A stretch of DNA of 64,000 nucleotides, taken from the NCBI RefSeq assembly GCF_900113225.1, contig NZ_FOZE01000001.1, positions 1,488,001 to 1,552,000 on the forward strand, read 5' to 3'. The DNA comes from Mitsuaria sp. PDC51 (GTDB lineage Bacteria; Pseudomonadota; Gammaproteobacteria; Burkholderiales; Burkholderiaceae_C). The position numbers were made by a program, and so were the translations under genes. The notes under the pieces were generated by a model. The model searched no databases. It was given only the letters and a program-made list of their open reading frames with translations, and was not told the DNA's origin. Position 1 is the first letter of the stretch; each line of letters opens with the position of its first letter. Shown here one piece after another: positions 1-8,333 of this stretch.

Positions 1-584
1 GGTTGCTTCAGCAGCGCCGCGCCGGCCCGGTAGTAGGCCGGCACCTGCGCCAGTCGCGCGGAGATCGTCTTCAGGCGTGCCGGCAACGGAGCGTAGTCGG
101 TGGCGAGGATGTAGTCGATCGGCCCGGCGATGTTGAGGAAGGACGGGTTCCACTCGTACTCGCGCAGCTCGGTCAGCTGGAAGCGGTCGCTGCGCAGCTT
201 GTTGAGCAGCTGGCCCAGGTCGGTGCGCGAGGCCGCGCTCAGCGTCGCCGCGTCGACGGCCTCGAAGCGCCGGAGCCAGTCCGACGCGAAGGCCAGCGTG
301 CGCGCGCGCATCGCGCTGTCTGGCGCGGGCAGGCGGTCGGCGTATTCATAACGGCCCGCGGCGATGGCGGCGTCCGGATCCAGGCGCCACAGCGCCTCGA
401 TGTAGTCGTTGGCCAGGCGCTGGAAGCGCGCGTCGGCGGTAGCCGACGCGTCGGGTTCGGGGCGCAGGACGTTGCGGGTCGGCTGGGCGGCGGGATCGGC
501 CGCGAGCGCGGGCAGGGTGGTCCAGGCGCCGACGGTGGTCAGCGCGGCCACGGCCAGCGCGCGAAGGGTGGGGCGGTGCGTCAT
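1..584 (-). CDS. DUF885 family secreted protein (partial, C-terminus off window)
   Basis: The frame read on the minus strand from the ATG at 584 gives about 194 residues and then leaves the window, so the C-terminal part is missing. It starts with a clear signal peptide (MTHRPTLRALAVAALTTVGA, cleavage near ALA-ADPAAQ). The mature part follows with a helical segment containing FQRLANDYIEALWRLDPD and LRSDRFQLTELREYEWNPS. This pattern (short signal, then WRxxPdxAtxxGry and EYEWNPs-yln) is typical of DUF885 proteins, which are large exported proteins of uncertain, possibly peptidase-like, function. The metal or catalytic region of the family lies in the missing part, so activity cannot be judged. 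It is transcribed in the same direction as feoB, but upstream of it there is a 50-base gap to the feoB stop. Confidence 0.7.
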   Translation of the reverse strand, partial: MTHRPTLRALAVAALTTVGAWTTLPALAADPAAQPTRNVLRPEPDASATADARFQRLANDYIEALWRLDPDAAIAAGRYEYADRLPAPDSAMRARTLAFASDWLRRFEAVDAATLSAASRTDLGQLLNKLRSDRFQLTELREYEWNPSFLNIAGPIDYILATDYAPLPARLKTISARLAQVPAYYRAGAALLKQ

Positions 585-634
585 GGGGCGCGAGCATAGC
601 CCGCCCGGGCCCGCAGGGCGCGCGCCGGCCGCCC

Positions 635-2500
635 TCAGGCCAGCAGCCAGCGGCTGATGTGGAAGGTCAGCCAGGACGCCAGGTAGGCCAGGCCGAACAG
701 GTAGGCCAGCATGACGGCCGGGATCTTGTAGCCGCCGGTCTCGCGCTTGACCGCGGCGAGCGTCGAGATGCACTGCGGCGCGAAGATGAACCAGGCCAGC
801 AGCGAGAACGCGGTCGGCAGGCCCCAGGTCGACGAGATCAGCGGCGTCAGCGCCTGCGCGGTGGCGTCGTCACCGGTGGCCGACAGCGCGTACACCGTCC
901 CCAGCGCGCTGACCGCGATCTCGCGCGCCGCCATGCCCGGCACCAGCGCCAGGCTGATCTGCCAGTTGAAGCCGATGGGCTCGAAGATCGTCGCCAGGCC
1001 GCGGCCCAGGTAGCCGGCGAAGCTGTACTCGATCGCCGGGCCGGTGGCGCCCTCGGGCGCGCCGGGGAAGGTCGACAGCACCCACAGCAGCAGCGTCAGC
1101 GCCAGGATGATGCCGCCCACGCGCTTGATGAAGATCTCCGCGCGCTGGAGCAGGCCGATGGCGATGTTGCGCGCATGCGGCCAGTGGTAGCTGGGCAGCT
1201 CCATCATCAGCGGCCGCACCTGACGGCCGGCGTCGGTGAAGCGCTTGAGCACCCAGGCCACCGCCATCGCCACCAGGATGCCGGCGAAGTACAGGACGAA
1301 GAGCACCAGCCCCTGCAGCTCGATGCCGCCCCACAGCTCGCGCTGCGGAATGAAGGCGCCGATCAGCAGCGCGTACACCGGCAACCGCGCCGAGCAGGTC
1401 ATCAGCGGCGCGATCAGGATCGTCACCAGGCGGTCGCGCGCGTTGGCGATCGAGCGCGTGGCCATGATGCCGGGGATCGCGCAGGCGAAGCTCGACAGCA
1501 GCGGGATGAAGCTGCGGCCCGACAACCCCACCGAGCCCATCAGCCGGTCCAGCAGGAACGCGGCGCGCGGCAGGTAGCCGGATTCCTCCAACAACAGGAT
1601 GAAGAAGAACAGGATCAGGATCTGCGGCAGGAACACCAGCACGCCGCCGACGCCCGCGATCAGGCCATCGACCACGAGGCTGCGCAGATGGCCCTCGGGC
1701 AGCAGCGCGCCGGCCTGCTCGCCGAGCCAGCCGGTGCCGGCCTCGATCCAGCCCTTGGGCACCTCGGCCCACGCGAACACCGCCTGGAACAGGAAGAACA
1801 GCAGCACCGCCAGCAGGATCGGGCCGATCACCGGGTGCAGCACGACGCGGTCCAGCTTGTCGCTGGGCAGCTCGCCCTGCAGCTGATCCAGGCCGAGCTC
1901 CTTGAGGATGTGATTGATGCGGGCCGTGTCCTCGCCCTCGGGCACCGTCGACGCGGTGGCCCAGCGCTCGGGCTGGTCCAGCAGCGCGCGCAGGTCGTCC
2001 AGGCCGGCGCCGTCGGTCGCGACGGTGCGGATCACCGGCACGCCCAGCAGCGCGCCGAGTTTTCCGGTGTCGATCTCGATGCCGCGGCGCTGGGCCAGGT
2101 CGGCCATGTTCAGCGCGACCACGCAGGGCAGGCCCTGGCGCTGCACCGACAGGAACAGCCGCAGGTTGCGGCGCAGGTTGGTCGCGTCCAGCACGCACAC
2201 GACCAGGTCGGGCCGCTTCTCGCCGGTGGCTCGGCCGGCCAGCACGTCGACGGTCACGCGCTCATCCGGCGAGCGCGGATACAGCGAGTACGTGCCCGGC
2301 AGGTCCAGTACCCGCAGCAGCTTGCCGGCGGCGGTCTTCAGGCGGCCTTCCTTGCGCTCGACGGTCACGCCGGCGTAGTTGGCGACCTTCTGCCGGCTGC
2401 CGGTGAGCCGGTTGAACAGCGCGGTCTTGCCGCAGTTCGGATTGCCGACCAGCGCCAGCAGCGGCCCGGCCGGGTGAATGTGGACGACGGCTTCACGCAT
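635..2500 (-). CDS. feoB: Ferrous iron transport protein B
   Basis: FeoB is the inner-membrane Fe(II) permease with a cytoplasmic G-protein domain. The 621-residue product starts at the ATG at 2500 (MREAVVHIHPAGPLL). A longer open frame upstream is only feoA sequence read in another frame. The G1 loop GNPNCGKTALFNRLTG is at about residues 17-32, followed by YAGVTVERKEG (G2), DLPGTYSLYP (G3) and NMADLAQRRG (G4). After about residue 200 come the two Gate repeats, with multiple membrane segments and a PLLSSFACAIPGIMATR stretch that carries the conserved pore cysteine. The start overlaps feoA by 8 bases, so the pair is translationally coupled. No feoC is visible. At 621 residues it is shorter than the roughly 770 of E. 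coli FeoB, mostly in the C-terminal part. Confidence 0.95.
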   Translation of the reverse strand: MREAVVHIHPAGPLLALVGNPNCGKTALFNRLTGSRQKVANYAGVTVERKEGRLKTAAGKLLRVLDLPGTYSLYPRSPDERVTVDVLAGRATGEKRPDLVVCVLDATNLRRNLRLFLSVQRQGLPCVVALNMADLAQRRGIEIDTGKLGALLGVPVIRTVATDGAGLDDLRALLDQPERWATASTVPEGEDTARINHILKELGLDQLQGELPSDKLDRVVLHPVIGPILLAVLLFFLFQAVFAWAEVPKGWIEAGTGWLGEQAGALLPEGHLRSLVVDGLIAGVGGVLVFLPQILILFFFILLLEESGYLPRAAFLLDRLMGSVGLSGRSFIPLLSSFACAIPGIMATRSIANARDRLVTILIAPLMTCSARLPVYALLIGAFIPQRELWGGIELQGLVLFVLYFAGILVAMAVAWVLKRFTDAGRQVRPLMMELPSYHWPHARNIAIGLLQRAEIFIKRVGGIILALTLLLWVLSTFPGAPEGATGPAIEYSFAGYLGRGLATIFEPIGFNWQISLALVPGMAAREIAVSALGTVYALSATGDDATAQALTPLISSTWGLPTAFSLLAWFIFAPQCISTLAAVKRETGGYKIPAVMLAYLFGLAYLASWLTFHISRWLLA

Positions 2501-2825
2501 GGGCGGCCCCCGCCTGGCCGGTCGCGGCATCGATCGCGGCATCGGTCGGGACGGTGAGCCCGCCGCTCGTGCCGCCCTCGAGCAGCACGCAGTCCGCCTC
2601 GGCCCGGCGCAGTGCGAAGGTCGACTGGCCGATGCGCACCACCAGCGGGTCGGCGCCGGGCATCGCGCGGGCCAGCACGGCGACGTGCTCGCCGGCGACG
2701 AAGCCGAGCTCCTCCAGCATCTGCTTCCATTCCGGCGCATGGGCCGGCGCCTGCAGCGACTTGACGCGGTGCGCCTGGCCGAGGACGGCCTGCGCGAGGG
2801 TGGGGACGGGAAGGACAGCGCTCAT
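2493..2825 (-). CDS. feoA: Ferrous iron transport protein A
   Basis: This small SH3-like cytoplasmic protein supports FeoB function. The 110-residue product shows the FeoA pattern: LAQAVLGQAHRVKSL, then MLEELGFVAGEHVAVL, then PLVVRIGQSTFALRRAEADCV. It is about 25-30 residues longer than most FeoA proteins because of a glycine- and alanine-rich tail after the SH3 core. The start at 2825 is the first Met of the frame and is followed directly by a good FeoA N-terminus. It is the first gene of the feoAB unit, and a Fur-box-like palindrome lies 54 bases upstream of the start. Iron-repressed expression is therefore expected. Confidence 0.9.
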   Translation of the reverse strand: MSAVLPVPTLAQAVLGQAHRVKSLQAPAHAPEWKQMLEELGFVAGEHVAVLARAMPGADPLVVRIGQSTFALRRAEADCVLLEGGTSGGLTVPTDAAIDAATGQAGAAHA

Positions 2826-2878
2826 GTCGTGGGGATCTCGGAAGGAGCCTGCGGGCTTGCGAAGCGAAACATTCTAAA

Positions 2879-2893
2879 TGATAGTAATTCTCA
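2879..2893 (-). promoter_or_regulatory. Fur-box-like operator upstream of feoAB
   Basis: Read on the minus strand the site is TGAGAATTACTATCA. It matches the 7-1-7 Fur consensus TGATAATNATTATCA at all but two of the fourteen defined positions. A TAGAAT element (minus strand, 2876-2871) lies immediately downstream towards feoA and could serve as the -10 hexamer. Bound Fur would then cover the promoter. The surroundings are AT-rich against an otherwise very GC-rich background. Confidence 0.75.
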
Positions 2894-3043
2894 ACTTGCT
2901 CGACCGAGCCGGGGTGATGTTTCGGTCAATCCGAGGGCGTTTGGCGATCCGCGCGAGCCGGCACGGGAACTGCTAGCCACTAGCCCGCATTCCAGCTGGG
3001 TGCAATGGCCTGATTTAGTGAGGCGGCCCCTGATTTGATGAGC

Positions 3044-3059
3044 CCGCAAACGTTTAGCG
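3044..3059 (+). promoter_or_regulatory. PurR/LacI-type operator-like palindrome
   Basis: The sequence CCGCAAACGTTTAGCG contains the core CGCAAACGTTT found in E. coli PurR operators (consensus ACGCAAACGTTTNCGT). The central CpG within the AAACGTTT inverted repeat is the hallmark of operators read by LacI-family regulators. It lies about 80 bases before the first gene of a nucleoside import and salvage operon and directly upstream of promoter-like elements. Control by a LacI-family nucleoside or purine sensor is a reasonable inference. No regulator gene is present in the window. Confidence 0.55.
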
Positions 3060-3065
3060 TTTTCC

Positions 3066-3098
3066 TTGACGTGGCTTACACTCGCGCCTTCTTAGAAT
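3066..3098 (+). promoter_or_regulatory. Candidate promoter of the nucleoside operon
   Basis: TTGACG at 3066 resembles a -35 element, and TAGAAT at 3093 followed by gcccggc resembles the -10 plus discriminator seen before other genes in this window. The 21-base spacing between the two hexamers is too long for a standard sigma-70 promoter, so either the -35 match is fortuitous or the promoter depends on an activator. Confidence 0.35.
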
Positions 3099-3135
3099 GC
3101 CCGGCTGCTCCTCACCCCTTCGCATCGAGATCGCA

Positions 3136-4140
3136 ATGATGAAGCCCTTCCTGTCGTTCGCCCCGACCGTCACCTCGATCGCCGCCGGCCTTGTGCTGGC
3201 CCTGGCGACCGGCGCCGCGGCCGCGCAGACCACCCCGGCGGTGATCTTCGACATGGGCGGCAAGTTCGACAAGTCGTTCAACGAGGCCGCCTACCGCGGC
3301 GTCGAGCAGTGGAAGAAGGACACCGGCGGCAAGTACCTCGAGTTCGAGATCAGCAACGAGACCCAGCGCGTGCAGGCGATCCGTCGCATGGCCGAGCGGG
3401 GCGCGAGCCCCATCATCTCGGTGGGCTTCGCCCAGGCCTCGGCGCTGAACCAGGTGGCCAAGGACTTCCCCAAGACCAAGTTCGTCATCATCGACGAGAA
3501 GGTCAACCAGCCCAACGTGCAGTCGGTGCTGTTCAAGGAGCAGGAAGGCAGCTTCCTCGTCGGCGCGCTGGCCGCGCTGACCAGCAAGACTGGCAAGGTC
3601 GGCTTCGTCGGCGGCATGGACATCCCGCTGATCCGCAAGTTCGAGTGCGGTTATGAGCAGGGCGCCAAGGCCGCCAACGGCAAGGTCGAGGTCTTCAAGA
3701 ACATGACCGGCACGACCGCCTCGGCCTGGAACGACCCGACCCGCGGCGGCGAGCTGGCCAAGGCGCAGTTCGCCAAGGGCGTGGACGTGGTCTTCGCCGC
3801 GGCCGGCGGCACCGGCGTGGGTGTCTATCAAGCGGCCAAGGACGCCGGCAAGTTCGCCATCGGCGTGGACAGCAACCAGAACCACCTGCAGCCCGGCACC
3901 ATGCTGAGCTCCATGGTCAAGCGCGTGGACGTGGCCGTCTACAACGTGCTCAAGGAATGGAAGCCCGGCATCAGCGTGCTGGGCCTGAAGGAAGGCGGCG
4001 TGGAGTACGCCGTCGACGCCAACAACGCCAAGCTGATCGCGCCCGCGGTCAAGGCCAAGCTCGATGGCTACAAGGCCGACATCATCGCCGGCAAGATCAA
4101 GGTCGCCGACTACATGGCCGACAACGCCTGCAAGAACTGA
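3136..4140 (+). CDS. BMP-family nucleoside ABC transporter binding protein
   Basis: This is the periplasmic binding protein of a nucleoside importer (Bmp/PnrA-like family). The 334-residue product starts MMKPFLSFAPTV with a signal peptide ending ATGAAAA-QTTP. The mature protein begins with the family pattern AVIFDMGGKFDKSFNEAAYRG, whose FDMGGKFDKSFN segment lines the nucleoside site. It also contains the conserved GGMDIPLIRKFECGYEQGA and the downstream DVVFAAAGGTGVGVYQA. I chose 3136 because the upstream in-frame Met at 3097 would place 13 residues before the signal. It is the first gene of the operon, and the ATPase and two permeases follow within a few bases. The enzymes encoded downstream (cdd, phosphorylases, deoC) support nucleosides as the cargo. 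Confidence 0.88.
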   Translation: MMKPFLSFAPTVTSIAAGLVLALATGAAAAQTTPAVIFDMGGKFDKSFNEAAYRGVEQWKKDTGGKYLEFEISNETQRVQAIRRMAERGASPIISVGFAQASALNQVAKDFPKTKFVIIDEKVNQPNVQSVLFKEQEGSFLVGALAALTSKTGKVGFVGGMDIPLIRKFECGYEQGAKAANGKVEVFKNMTGTTASAWNDPTRGGELAKAQFAKGVDVVFAAAGGTGVGVYQAAKDAGKFAIGVDSNQNHLQPGTMLSSMVKRVDVAVYNVLKEWKPGISVLGLKEGGVEYAVDANNAKLIAPAVKAKLDGYKADIIAGKIKVADYMADNACKN

Positions 4141-4165
4141 CCCCTCGCGAGCGAGCGTCCCTGAC

Positions 4166-5761
4166 ATGACACAGTCCCCACGCGGCGCCGCCGCGCCCGC
4201 GGTCCGTCTGTGCGAGATCTCCAAGCGCTTCGGCGCGGTGCAGGCCAACCGGGCGGTGAGCCTGGCCGTCGAGCGCGGCACGGTGCATGGCCTGGTCGGC
4301 GAGAACGGCGCCGGCAAGAGCACGCTGATGGCGATCCTCTACGGCTACTACCACGCCGACGAGGGCCACATCGAGGTCGACGGCCAGCGCGTCTCGATCG
4401 CCAATTCGCATCAGGCCATCGCGCTGGGCATCGGCATGGTGCACCAGCACTTCATGCTGGTGGACACGCTGTCCGCGCTGGACAACGTCATGCTGGGCGC
4501 CGAGCCGGCCTTCTTCCTGTCGCGCGCCAAGCGCCAGGTGCGCCGCGAGCTCGAGACGCTGATGCGCGACACCGGCCTGACGGTGCGGCTGGACGCGACG
4601 GTGGCCGACCTGCCGGTGGGCGAGATGCAGCGGCTGGAGATCCTCAAGGCCCTGTACCGCGGCGCCCGGATCCTGATCCTGGACGAACCCACCGCGGTGC
4701 TGACGCCGCAGGAGACGGACCAGCTCTTCGAGGTGCTGCGCCGCCTGCGCGAGCGCGGCACCACCATCCTGCTGATCACGCACAAGCTGCGCGAGGTGAT
4801 GGCGCTGTGCGACGCGGTGACCGTGATGCGCGCCGGCACCGTGGTCAAGACCACCGCGATCGGCGACACGAGTCCCGAGGACCTGGCCGAGAGCATGGTG
4901 GGCCGCAAGGTCAACCTGGGCCGCGAGGGCGGCGCGGCCAAGCCGCAGTCGGAGCAGCCGGTGCTCAAGGCCGAGGGCCTGACCGTGGCGAGCGACACCG
5001 GCTCCGGCGTGCATCTGCTGAGCAACGCCACGCTGGCGCTGCGCCCGGGCGAGATCGTCGGCGTGGCCGGCGTGTCGGGCAACGGCCAGAGCGAGCTGCT
5101 CGAGGTGCTGGCCGGCATGCGCGCGCCCGACGCCGGCGCGCTGCATGTCGCGGGGCGCGATTTCCAGGCGGCCACGTGGATGGACCCGCGCACCGCGCGC
5201 GAGCTCAAGCTGGCGCACGTCCCCGAGGACCGCCACGCGCTCGGCATGGTGCTGAGCTTCCCGGCCTGGGAGACGGCCGCGCTCGGTTACCACGAGCAGG
5301 ACCAGTACTGTGCCGGCCCGCTGGGCCTGGGCATGGACCAGCGCCACCTGCGCGCGCAGACCGCCGAGATGATGGAGCGCTTCGACGTGCGGCCGCGCAA
5401 TCCGGAGCTGGGCTCGTCCAAGTTCTCCGGTGGCAACCAGCAGAAGCTGATCCTGGCGCGCGAGATCGGCCAGCAGCCGGCGGTGCTGCTGGTGGGCCAG
5501 CCCACGCGCGGCGTGGATATCGGCGCGATCGAATTCATCCACAACCAGCTGCGCCGCCTGCGCGACGCGGGCTGCGCGATCCTGGTGGTGTCCAGCGAGC
5601 TCGACGAGATCCTGGCGCTGGCCGACCGCGTCATCGTCATGAACGCCGGCCGCATCACCGGCGAGCTCGCGATCGATGCCTGCACCGAGAAGAACCTGGG
5701 CCTGCTGATGTCCGCTTCCCCCTCCCACGAGAACGCCGCGGCCGCGGCGACCGCCGCATGA
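4166..5761 (+). CDS. Nucleoside ABC transporter ATP-binding protein (two ATPase domains)
   Basis: The 531-residue cytoplasmic ATPase has two nucleotide-binding domains, the arrangement used by BMP-type and ribose-type importers (YufO/RbsA). Domain 1 has Walker A GENGAGKS at 45-52, signature VGEMQRLEI and Walker B ILILDEPTAVL. Domain 2 has the degenerate P-loop GVSGNGQSE, signature FSGGNQQKLILAREI and the LVGQPTRGVD Walker B. Loss of a standard Walker A lysine in the second domain is normal for this family. The ATG at 4166 is chosen over upstream in-frame starts because it begins the homologous region and lies 25 bases after the binding-protein stop. The stop overlaps the first permease start (ATGA). 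Confidence 0.9.
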   Translation: MTQSPRGAAAPAVRLCEISKRFGAVQANRAVSLAVERGTVHGLVGENGAGKSTLMAILYGYYHADEGHIEVDGQRVSIANSHQAIALGIGMVHQHFMLVDTLSALDNVMLGAEPAFFLSRAKRQVRRELETLMRDTGLTVRLDATVADLPVGEMQRLEILKALYRGARILILDEPTAVLTPQETDQLFEVLRRLRERGTTILLITHKLREVMALCDAVTVMRAGTVVKTTAIGDTSPEDLAESMVGRKVNLGREGGAAKPQSEQPVLKAEGLTVASDTGSGVHLLSNATLALRPGEIVGVAGVSGNGQSELLEVLAGMRAPDAGALHVAGRDFQAATWMDPRTARELKLAHVPEDRHALGMVLSFPAWETAALGYHEQDQYCAGPLGLGMDQRHLRAQTAEMMERFDVRPRNPELGSSKFSGGNQQKLILAREIGQQPAVLLVGQPTRGVDIGAIEFIHNQLRRLRDAGCAILVVSSELDEILALADRVIVMNAGRITGELAIDACTEKNLGLLMSASPSHENAAAAATAA

Positions 5762-6891
5762 GCGCCCAAGCCTTGCAGATGCCGCGCTGGATGGACCTGG
5801 TCCTGCTGCCGCTGTGGAACCTGCTGATCGCGCTGGCGGTGGCCGGCGGCGTGGTGCTGCTGATCGGCGCCAGCCCGGTGCAGGCGCTGACGGTGCTGCT
5901 CGAGGGCGCGCTGGGCAGCGCGCGCGGGCTGGGCTACACGCTCTACTACACGACCACCTTCGTCTTCACCGGCCTGGCCGTGGCGGTCGCCTTCCACGGC
6001 GGGCTGTTCAACATCGGCGGGGAAGGGCAGGCGACGCTGGGCGGCATCGGCGTGGCGCTGCTGTCGCTGTGGCTGGCGCCCAAGCTGCCGGGCTTCGTGA
6101 TGATCCCGCTGGCGATCCTCGCGGCGGCGCTGTTCGGCATGGTCTGGGCCGCGGTGCCCGGTTACCTGCAGGCCTGGCGCGGCAGCCATGTGGTCATCAC
6201 GACCATCATGTTCAACTTCCTCGCCGCCGGCCTGAACGGCTACCTGCTGGTGAACTGGCTGCGTCCGGCGGGTTCGATGTCGGTGGAGAGCGATGCCTTC
6301 GCCGACTCGGCGCGCATGCCGGCGGTCCATGAGCTGCTCGCGAAGCTGGGCATCGAGTGGCCGTCCTCGCCGCTGAACCTGTCCATCCTGCTGGCGCTGG
6401 CCGCCAGCGTCTTCGTCTGGTGGTTCCTGTGGAAGAGCCGCGCCGGCTACGTGCTGCGCGCGGTCGGCTCCAACCCGAGCGCCGCGCATTACGCCGGCAT
6501 CCGGCCGCGCTGGCAGGTGCTGGCGGCGATGGGCCTGTCGGGCGCGCTGGCCGGGCTGGTCGGCGTCAACGAGATCGCCGGCGTGCAGGGCAAGCTGACG
6601 TTGGACTTCGTCGCCGGCGCCGGCTTCACCGGCATCGCCGTGGCGCTGATGGGCCGCAACCACCCGGTGGGCATCGTGCTGGCCTCGCTGCTGTTCGGCA
6701 CGCTGTACCAGGGCGGCGTCGAGGTCTCCTTCGAGGTGCCCGGCTTCAGCCGCGAGATGGTGGTGACGGTGCAGGGCCTGATCGTGCTGTTCGCCGGCGC
6801 GATGGCGATGGTGAGCGCGCCGATGTTCGCGAAGCTCTACGCGGCATTCGCGCGCAAGCAGCGCGCGGCGGAGGGGAAGTCCCATGGATGA
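5758..6891 (+). CDS. Nucleoside ABC transporter permease 1
   Basis: This 377-residue inner-membrane protein of the BPD_transp_2 type (YufP/NupP-like) has about eight to ten hydrophobic segments. The family motif FNIGGEGQATLGGIGVAL is at about residues 83-100, and VGSNPSAAHYAGI lies in the loop that contacts the ATPase. The start ATG overlaps the ATPase stop by 4 bases, and the stop overlaps the next permease by 8 bases, so expression is coupled. It forms the channel with the second permease. Confidence 0.9.
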   Translation: MSAQALQMPRWMDLVLLPLWNLLIALAVAGGVVLLIGASPVQALTVLLEGALGSARGLGYTLYYTTTFVFTGLAVAVAFHGGLFNIGGEGQATLGGIGVALLSLWLAPKLPGFVMIPLAILAAALFGMVWAAVPGYLQAWRGSHVVITTIMFNFLAAGLNGYLLVNWLRPAGSMSVESDAFADSARMPAVHELLAKLGIEWPSSPLNLSILLALAASVFVWWFLWKSRAGYVLRAVGSNPSAAHYAGIRPRWQVLAAMGLSGALAGLVGVNEIAGVQGKLTLDFVAGAGFTGIAVALMGRNHPVGIVLASLLFGTLYQGGVEVSFEVPGFSREMVVTVQGLIVLFAGAMAMVSAPMFAKLYAAFARKQRAAEGKSHG

Positions 6892-7849
6892 GGTGCTGAT
6901 CGGCTCCGTGCTGGCGTCGACGCTGCGCGTCACCACGCCGCTGCTGTTCGCCGCGCTCGCGGGCCTGCTGTCGGAGCGCTCCGGCGTGGTCGACATCGGC
7001 CTGGAAGGCAAGATGCTCTCGGCCGCCTTCGCCGCGGCCGCGGTGGCCAGCGTGTCGCACTCGACGACGCTGGGCCTGCTGGCCGCGATCGGCGTGGCGA
7101 TCGCGATGTCGATGGTCCACGGCTTCGCCACGGTGACGCACCGGGGCGACCAGGTCGTCTCCGGCGTCGCGCTGAACATGGTGGCCGCCGGCCTGACGGT
7201 GGTGCTGGGCATCGCCTGGTTCGCGCAGGGCGGCCAGACGCCGCCGATCGCCGCCGAGCAGCGCATCACCGGCCTGCTGCCGCAGTGGGCCGAGCCAGCG
7301 CGGGGGAGCTGGGCCGCATCGGTCATCGGCCACGGCCTGCTCAGTCACAACGCGCTGGTCTACCTGGCTTTCGCGCTGGTCGTCGTGGTGTGGTTCTTCC
7401 TGGAGCGCACCCGCCCGGGGCTGCGCCTGCGCGCGGTCGGCGAGAACCCGGCGATGGTCGACGCCGCCGGCGTGTCCGTGCCGCGGCTGCGCTACACCGC
7501 GCTGGCGCTCAACGGCATCCTGTGCGGCCTGGGCGGCGCCTACCTGACGCTGGCGCAGAATGCTTCGTTCTCACCCAACATGACGGCGGGCCGCGGCTTC
7601 ATCGCGCTGGCCGCGATGATCTTCGGCAAGTGGAAGCCGGTGCCGACGCTGTGCGCCTGCCTGCTGTTCGGCTTCCTGGACGCCGTCGCCATCCGCCTGC
7701 AGGGCGTGTCGCTGCCGGGCATCGGCGAGGTGCCGGTGCAACTGATCCAGGCGCTGCCCTATCTCCTGACGGTGGTGCTGCTGGCCGGCTTCATCGGCCA
7801 GGCGATCGCGCCCAAGGCGCTGAGCAAGCCCTACGTGAAGGAGCGCTGA
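6884..7849 (+). CDS. Nucleoside ABC transporter permease 2
   Basis: This 321-residue partner permease (YufQ/NupQ-like, BPD_transp_2) has multiple transmembrane helices. It carries the matching DIGLEGKMLSAAFAAA motif near residue 40 and GENPAMVDAAGV in the ATPase-contact loop. It begins 8 bases before the end of permease 1 and is followed two bases later by cdd, so import and metabolism genes are in one transcript. Confidence 0.9.
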   Translation: MDEVLIGSVLASTLRVTTPLLFAALAGLLSERSGVVDIGLEGKMLSAAFAAAAVASVSHSTTLGLLAAIGVAIAMSMVHGFATVTHRGDQVVSGVALNMVAAGLTVVLGIAWFAQGGQTPPIAAEQRITGLLPQWAEPARGSWAASVIGHGLLSHNALVYLAFALVVVVWFFLERTRPGLRLRAVGENPAMVDAAGVSVPRLRYTALALNGILCGLGGAYLTLAQNASFSPNMTAGRGFIALAAMIFGKWKPVPTLCACLLFGFLDAVAIRLQGVSLPGIGEVPVQLIQALPYLLTVVLLAGFIGQAIAPKALSKPYVKER

Positions 7850-7851
7850 AC

Positions 7852-8295
7852 ATGAGCGCGCAGAACCTCATCGCCTCGATCCCGCTGCCCGCCGACGTCA
7901 TCGAGCGCCTGCTGAAGGCCGCGCTCGACGCGCGCCGGCATGCGCATGCGCCGTACTCGAAGTACTTCGTCGGCGCCGCGGTGCTGGACGAGCACGGCCG
8001 CATCCATGCCGGCTGCAACATCGAGAACGCTGCCTACCCGCAAGGCTGGTGCGCGGAGACCAATGCGCTGGGCCACATGATCATGGGCGGCGGGCGCATC
8101 GCCCGCGCGGTGATGGTGACCGGCGCCGGCTCGGAAATCATCACGCCCTGCGGCGGCTGCCGCCAGAAGCTGCGCGAATTCGCGCGGCCCGAAGAGTTGA
8201 TCGTGATCGCGGGCGACGCCAGCGGCGTGCGCGCGCACTGGACCCTGGAGCAGCTGCTGCCGGCGAGCTTCGGTCCCGACCATCTGAAGAACTGA
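7852..8295 (+). CDS. cdd: Cytidine deaminase
   Basis: The enzyme deaminates cytidine and deoxycytidine to uridine and deoxyuridine. The 147-residue protein is the short homotetrameric type. It has the zinc site CAE (Cys67, catalytic Glu69) and PCGGCRQ (Cys100, Cys103), plus the substrate-binding GCNIENAAYP. The ATG at 7852 lies just after the permease stop and has GAAGGAGCG-like ribosome-binding sequence upstream at 7838-7845. Its place in the operon suggests that imported cytidine is converted before phosphorolysis. Confidence 0.93.
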   Translation: MSAQNLIASIPLPADVIERLLKAALDARRHAHAPYSKYFVGAAVLDEHGRIHAGCNIENAAYPQGWCAETNALGHMIMGGGRIARAVMVTGAGSEIITPCGGCRQKLREFARPEELIVIAGDASGVRAHWTLEQLLPASFGPDHLKN

Positions 8296-8333
8296 CATCG
8301 ACGCGGCCACGACGGCCGCGACAGGAGAGAACC

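Larger units (their letters stand above)
2826..3135. other. Divergent intergenic region feoA / nucleoside operon
   Basis: This 310-base region between the divergent feoAB and nucleoside-uptake units has no convincing gene. It holds the Fur-box-like site near feoA. On the other side it holds a LacI/PurR-type palindrome and promoter-like elements. Two near-identical direct repeats also occur, cctgatttagtgaggc at 3009 and cctgatttgatgagcc at 3029, spaced 20 bases apart (about two helical turns). Their role is unknown. Confidence 0.6.

Noticed and set aside
659..2557. Long open frame on the strand opposite feoB
   Set aside because: It has an extreme Gln/Arg/Ala/His composition and no recognisable domains. 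It is the mirror of feoB codons in GC-rich DNA.
3066..3098. Standard sigma-70 promoter for the nucleoside operon
   Set aside because: The hexamers are 21 bases apart, so a confident -35/-10 pair cannot be claimed. It is listed only as a candidate.
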